In this document: piece after piece, positions 35,504-38,787 of the stretch
Layout: every line of letters begins with the position of its first letter
Numbering within the stretch: the stretch's first letter is position 1
NCBI GenBank assembly: GCA_046756945.1
Contig: JBHHXI010000007.1
Location: 1 to 38,787, forward strand
Direction: 5' to 3'
DNA from: JACZQZ01 sp046756945
GTDB lineage: Bacteria; Pseudomonadota; Alphaproteobacteria; Rhodospirillales; 2-02-FULL-58-16
Length of the DNA: 38,787 nt
The notes under the pieces: generated by a model
Database searches by the model: none
Told to the model about the DNA's origin: nothing
The model's input: only the letters and a program-made list of their open reading frames with translations
Translations under genes and position numbers: made by a program

Positions 35504-36178
35504 TTACGAGGGCTCCGCGGCGCCCTGTGCGGCGAGAAACCCTTCCATGTGAAGGCGGGCCTGGGCGGGGGCGTACACGTAGGACCGTCCGACCGGGCAG
35601 GCCAGGCGGGCGCGGCAGCCTTGATCCAGGCAATCGGCGCCGGCCGGCGCCGAGATGTGGGCCGTGCATGCCGGCACGTCGTAGGCGCCTGTCGAAAAAG
35701 CGTCCACCGGACAGGCGGAAAGGCAGGGCTTTTCCGAACACGTCTCGCAGGGGCTGGGACGCGCATCCGGCGGCGGCAGGGCCAGCGTCGCGGCGAACAC
35801 CAGGGCCGCGCGATAGGCGTGCCAGAGGCCGAAGTCGGGGTGGATCAGCGGGCCGATGGGCGACGGGTGGACCGGCTCGGCGCGCCGGGCCCAGCGCTGG
35901 AAGGGAAGATACGGGGGGCCGTCGAAGGGAAACAGCGCCCGCGCGCCCAGCCCATCGGCCACCGTGCCCATGACCCGGCGCGCCCACCCGTTGAGCGGGT
36001 GGGGTTCGTCGCGGCGCCCGCGGGAAAACGCCTTCCACATCTGCGGACCGGCGTTGCCGACCAGCACCAGCGTGCCGGCGGCGCCGGGCACGGCATCGGC
36101 CGGGCGCGGGTGGAATCCGCCCCGGCAAATCAGCCCGTGGGCGGCGACGGCGGCCTGCACGGACGCATAGTCCGTCAT
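35504..36178 (-). CDS. Ferredoxin-type iron-sulfur protein
   Basis: A 224-aa cytosolic protein. The N-terminal part (GTLVLVGNAGPQMW, then an acidic-basic region) resembles the reductase half of QueG-like or DUF-type ferredoxin proteins. The C-terminal half has eight cysteines: Cys144, 147, 152, 156 (CETCSEKPCLSACP) and Cys171, 183, 188, 194 (CLDQGCRARLACP), enough for two [4Fe-4S] clusters in a dicluster ferredoxin fold. It is too short to be QueG itself. Electron-transfer partner unknown. It lies 52 nt upstream of dapF on the same strand. Confidence 0.75.
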   Translation of the reverse strand: MTDYASVQAAVAAHGLICRGGFHPRPADAVPGAAGTLVLVGNAGPQMWKAFSRGRRDEPHPLNGWARRVMGTVADGLGARALFPFDGPPYLPFQRWARRAEPVHPSPIGPLIHPDFGLWHAYRAALVFAATLALPPPDARPSPCETCSEKPCLSACPVDAFSTGAYDVPACTAHISAPAGADCLDQGCRARLACPVGRSYVYAPAQARLHMEGFLAAQGAAEPS

Positions 36179-36300
36179 CGTGCCCCGGCGTACCCGCTGC
36201 CGCGTCCCGGTCCTTTCACCATGGCGCGATTTCACCGCTCACCCTGTCGGTGTCCTCTCCCATCGAACCCGGCCACCGGCGGCGTGGCCGCTCAGCGGAC

Positions 36301-36729
36301 CTATGGTGAATTGGCCAGGGACTTGACCAGCTCGAACACCCGCTTTCGCAGCCGCGGGTGTTCGATACGGGCATAATTGTGCATGAGCGTGATGATCTCG
36401 CGCGAACGGGTCGGGTCGCCCGCAATCTCGACCGAAGGCTTCGCCGGCCGGCCGCGTTTGCCCTTGCCTTTACCCTTCGCGGCACCTTTCGGCATCCCGT
36501 CGTAAAAGTATCCCACTTCGACACCCAAGGCCTTGGCCATCTTGTACAGGTTGCTGGCGCCGACGCGGTTGGCCCCGTTTTCATACTTCTGAACCTGCTG
36601 GAAGGTGACACCGATTGCCTGGCCAAGCTTTGTCTGGCTCATGCCGAGGCCGAGACGGCGGACACGCACGCGGGAGCCCACGTACCTGTCGATGGGATCA
36701 GCCGTCCCTTTGGAAGCACGTTTTTTCAT
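36301..36729 (-). CDS. XRE-family transcriptional regulator
   Basis: A 142-aa Cro/CI-type regulator. The helix-turn-helix spans about 18-72 with MSQTKLGQAIGVTFQQVQKYENGANRV, a pattern common among alphaproteobacterial XRE regulators. A lysine- and glycine-rich linker (80-95) leads to a C-terminal helical segment ITLMHNYARIEHPRLRKRVFELVKSLA. Two identical-format half-palindromes upstream (36750-36785) suggest autoregulation. Its targets are unknown. Confidence 0.9.
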   Translation of the reverse strand: MKKRASKGTADPIDRYVGSRVRVRRLGLGMSQTKLGQAIGVTFQQVQKYENGANRVGASNLYKMAKALGVEVGYFYDGMPKGAAKGKGKGKRGRPAKPSVEIAGDPTRSREIITLMHNYARIEHPRLRKRVFELVKSLANSP

Positions 36730-36749
36730 GATCCACGATCAACCTCTTA

Positions 36750-36785
36750 AACCATATGGGTTGGGTAACTACAACCATTAAGGTT
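36750..36785. promoter_or_regulatory. Paired operator-like sites upstream of the XRE gene
   Basis: AACC-N5-GGTT occurs twice, at 36750-36762 and 36773-36785, both beginning AACCAT, with centres 23 bp apart (about two helical turns). They lie 21-56 nt upstream of the XRE start in an AT-rich stretch, as expected for an autoregulated Cro/CI-type gene. Confidence 0.5.
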
Positions 36786-36871
36786 AGTTTAATAGATTGG
36801 GACGGGCGCGGCCTTAACCAAGATCAAATTTTGCCGGGCCCGGAGATTTTGCAACGCCGCCGGGCGCTCTC

Positions 36872-36900
36872 TTGACTCGGGGTGTGGCCGCTCATAGAGT
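36872..36900 (+). promoter_or_regulatory. Sigma70-type promoter of ffh
   Basis: TTGACT (36872-36877), 17 nt, TAGAGT (36895-36900). Start expected near 36907, giving a leader of about 95 nt before the ffh ATG. Confidence 0.65.
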
Positions 36901-37000
36901 GCGCCGCCTGAGCGAAGGCCTTTCGGGGCTCCGCCAGTCCGCGAGTCTCGCGCACTGGCGTTTTTCATTGCCCGGACGAAACGCCGCTGGACCGAGCGCA

Positions 37001-38371
37001 ATGTTTGACAACCTGACCGACCGGCTGGGTGAGATCTTCGAGGGCCTCCGGAAACGCGGCGCCCTCGGCGAATCCGACATCACGGAAGCCCTGCGCCAGG
37101 TGCGCGTGGCGCTGCTCGAGGCCGACGTGGCGTTGCCCGTGGTCAAGGACTTCATCGCCGCCGTCCGCGAGCGCGCCGTCGGCCAGGAGGTGCTGCGCAG
37201 CGTCACCCCGGGCCAGATGGTGATCAAGATCGTCCATGACCATCTGGTGGACATGCTGGGGGGCGAAGGCGCCGCCATCGATCTGGCGGGCACACCGCCG
37301 GTGGCCGTTCTCATGGTCGGCCTGCAGGGGTCGGGCAAGACCACCACGTGCGCCAAGCTGGGCCTGCGCCTGAAGAAGCGCGACAAGAAAAAGGTCCTGC
37401 TCGCCTCGCTCGACGTATTCCGGCCGGCGGCGCAACAGCAGCTCGCCGTGCTTGGCCGCCAGGCCGACGTCGCGACCGTGCCCGCGGTCCTCGGCGAACA
37501 GCCCCTGGCGATCGCCAAACGGGCCATGGAGATGGGCCGCCGTGAAGGCTTCGACGTGGTCATCCTGGACACCGCCGGGCGCCTTCACCAGGACACGGAA
37601 CTGATGGCCGAGGCGGCCGCCGTGCGCGACGCCGTCGGGCCCACCGAGACCCTTCTCGTGGCCGACGCCCTCACCGGTCAGGACGCGGTCACCCTGGCCC
37701 GGGAGTTCCACGACAAGGTGGGAATCACCGGCATCGTCCTCACCCGCGTCGACGGCGACGCCCGCGGCGGCGCGGCACTGTCCATGCGCGCGGTCACCGG
37801 GCGCCCGATCAAGCTGTTGGGCGTGGGCGAGAAACTGGACGCGCTGGAGGCCTTCCAGGCCGAGCGCGTCGCCGGACGCATCCTCGGCATGGGCGACGTG
37901 GTCGGCCTGGTGGAGAAGGCGGCCGACACGGTGGATGAGGCCGAGGCGGCAAAGATGGCGGCGAAGATGGCGAAGGGCCGTTTCACCCTGGACGACATGG
38001 CCAAGCAGTTGAGCCAGGTGCGCAAGATGGGTGACATCCAGGGCCTGCTCGGCATGGTCCCCGGTGTCGGCAAGATCAAGAAGCAGCTCGCCCGGGCCAA
38101 CGTGGATGACAAGACGATCGCCCGCCAGGAGGCCGTGATCCTCTCCATGACCCCGGCCGAGCGGCGCAATTCCAAGATTCTCAACGCATCCCGCAGGCGG
38201 CGCATCGCCGCCGGCTCCGGCACGTCGGTGCAGGAGGTCAACCGCCTTCTCAAGCAGTACCAGCAGATGAACGCCATGATGAAGAAGGTGGGCAAGATGG
38301 GAAAGAAGGGAATGGCCCGCGGGGGCGGCCTGCCGCCGGGCTTCATGCCGCCCGTGCCGCCCGTGCGCTGA
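37001..38371 (+). CDS. ffh: Signal recognition particle protein Ffh
   Basis: SRP54-type GTPase that binds signal sequences of nascent membrane proteins, with 4.5S RNA and FtsY as partners. The 456-aa product has the N domain (MFDNLTDRLGEIFEGLRKRG), G domain motifs GLQGSGKTTTCAKLG, DVFRPAAQQQL, ILDTAGRLHQD and TRVDGDARGG, then the methionine-rich M domain with the RNA-binding segment SKILNASRRRRIAAGSG and a GGGLPPGFMPP tail. The ATG at 37001 fits the family start. A clear promoter is at 36872. Followed by rpsP. Confidence 0.97.
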   Translation: MFDNLTDRLGEIFEGLRKRGALGESDITEALRQVRVALLEADVALPVVKDFIAAVRERAVGQEVLRSVTPGQMVIKIVHDHLVDMLGGEGAAIDLAGTPPVAVLMVGLQGSGKTTTCAKLGLRLKKRDKKKVLLASLDVFRPAAQQQLAVLGRQADVATVPAVLGEQPLAIAKRAMEMGRREGFDVVILDTAGRLHQDTELMAEAAAVRDAVGPTETLLVADALTGQDAVTLAREFHDKVGITGIVLTRVDGDARGGAALSMRAVTGRPIKLLGVGEKLDALEAFQAERVAGRILGMGDVVGLVEKAADTVDEAEAAKMAAKMAKGRFTLDDMAKQLSQVRKMGDIQGLLGMVPGVGKIKKQLARANVDDKTIARQEAVILSMTPAERRNSKILNASRRRRIAAGSGTSVQEVNRLLKQYQQMNAMMKKVGKMGKKGMARGGGLPPGFMPPVPPVR

Positions 38372-38406
38372 GCGGAAACCGGTCAACAAAAGAGGAAAAC
38401 AGAGAA

Positions 38407-38787
38407 ATGTCCCTGAAAATCCGCCTGTCCCGTGGGGGCGCCAAGAAGCGCCCGTTTTACCGCATCGTGGTGGCCGACTCCCGCAGCCCCCGTGACGGCC
38501 GCTTTATCGAACGGGTGGGCACGTACAACCCGATGGTGCCCCGGGACCATCCCGAGCGGGTGGTGCTGAAGGAGGAACGGATCAGGCACTGGCTCAGCGT
38601 CGGCGCCCAGCCCACCAACCGCGTCGCCAGGTTTTGCGGCCACGCCGGCATCATCGACATGCCGGCTATTCCCGAGCAGACCAAGCAAAACCAGCCCCGG
38701 CCGAAGACCGTCGAGCGCGTGAAGGCGGCCGAGGAAGCGGCGAAGGCGGCGCAGGAAGCCAAAGAGGCCGCGGCCAGGGAGCCGGAC
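38407..38787 (+). CDS. rpsP: Ribosomal protein S16 (cut by window end)
   Basis: Small-subunit protein S16. The visible 127 residues start MSLKIRLSRGGAKKRPFYRI and continue with VVADSRSPRDGRFIERVGTYNPM and the helix RIRHWLSVGAQPTNRVA; the core S16 fold is complete by about residue 85. An alanine- and glutamate-rich C-terminal extension, common in alphaproteobacteria, runs off the window without a stop. AGAGGA lies upstream of the ATG. The ffh-rpsP order normally continues with rimM and trmD. Confidence 0.95.
   Translation, partial: MSLKIRLSRGGAKKRPFYRIVVADSRSPRDGRFIERVGTYNPMVPRDHPERVVLKEERIRHWLSVGAQPTNRVARFCGHAGIIDMPAIPEQTKQNQPRPKTVERVKAAEEAAKAAQEAKEAAAREPD

Overview
The window is GC-rich, gene-dense chromosomal DNA of an alphaproteobacterium, most likely in or near the Rhodospirillales. 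This rests on gene order (dapF-mtaB-ftsY and ffh-rpsP), a complete System I cytochrome c maturation locus, the protein families present and scattered palindromic repeats. The exact genus cannot be read from the sequence. No rRNA, tRNA, CRISPR array, insertion sequence, prophage or replication origin was seen.

Layout. 1-5.6 kb: pcm and htpG diverge; then a minus-strand respiratory group of PQQ sugar dehydrogenase, cytochrome c and alternative oxidase. 5.6-8.9 kb: a small zinc-ribbon membrane protein and a minus-strand detoxification-type operon (GST, double cupin, TetR, methyltransferase) with a clear promoter and a perfect operator palindrome. 8.8-9.8 kb: a Phd/VapC-type toxin-antitoxin pair with its operator, two strong hairpins and a decayed gene end. 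9.8-15.2 kb: Sel1-repeat protein, MlaC, a DUF1223 pair and aconitase. 15.3-24.0 kb: a candidate small RNA, then ccmABCDEFGHI and pgk, mostly with overlapping start and stop codons.

24.0-31.6 kb is the accessory-looking part. It has a sensor with a degenerate chemoreceptor tail, a Nudix protein, several small secreted or membrane proteins, a second Sel1 protein, a CBS-domain protein and a six-helix class III nucleotide cyclase. Three CRP-type palindromes (TGTGA-N6-TCAC) lie here. One precedes a candidate small RNA of about 90 nt that shows a CU-rich anti-Shine-Dalgarno loop and ends in an intrinsic terminator. The other two share an upstream GTTGATC at identical spacing and precede small-protein operons. 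A cAMP/CRP-type circuit is a reasonable but untested reading.

31.8-38.8 kb is mostly housekeeping: a DUF2141 protein, ftsY-mtaB-dapF, a ferredoxin-type protein, an XRE regulator with paired operator-like sites, ffh with a good sigma70-type promoter, and the start of rpsP cut by the window edge. mtaB carries a 42-bp palindromic repeat inserted in frame; half of the same repeat lies upstream of pcm.
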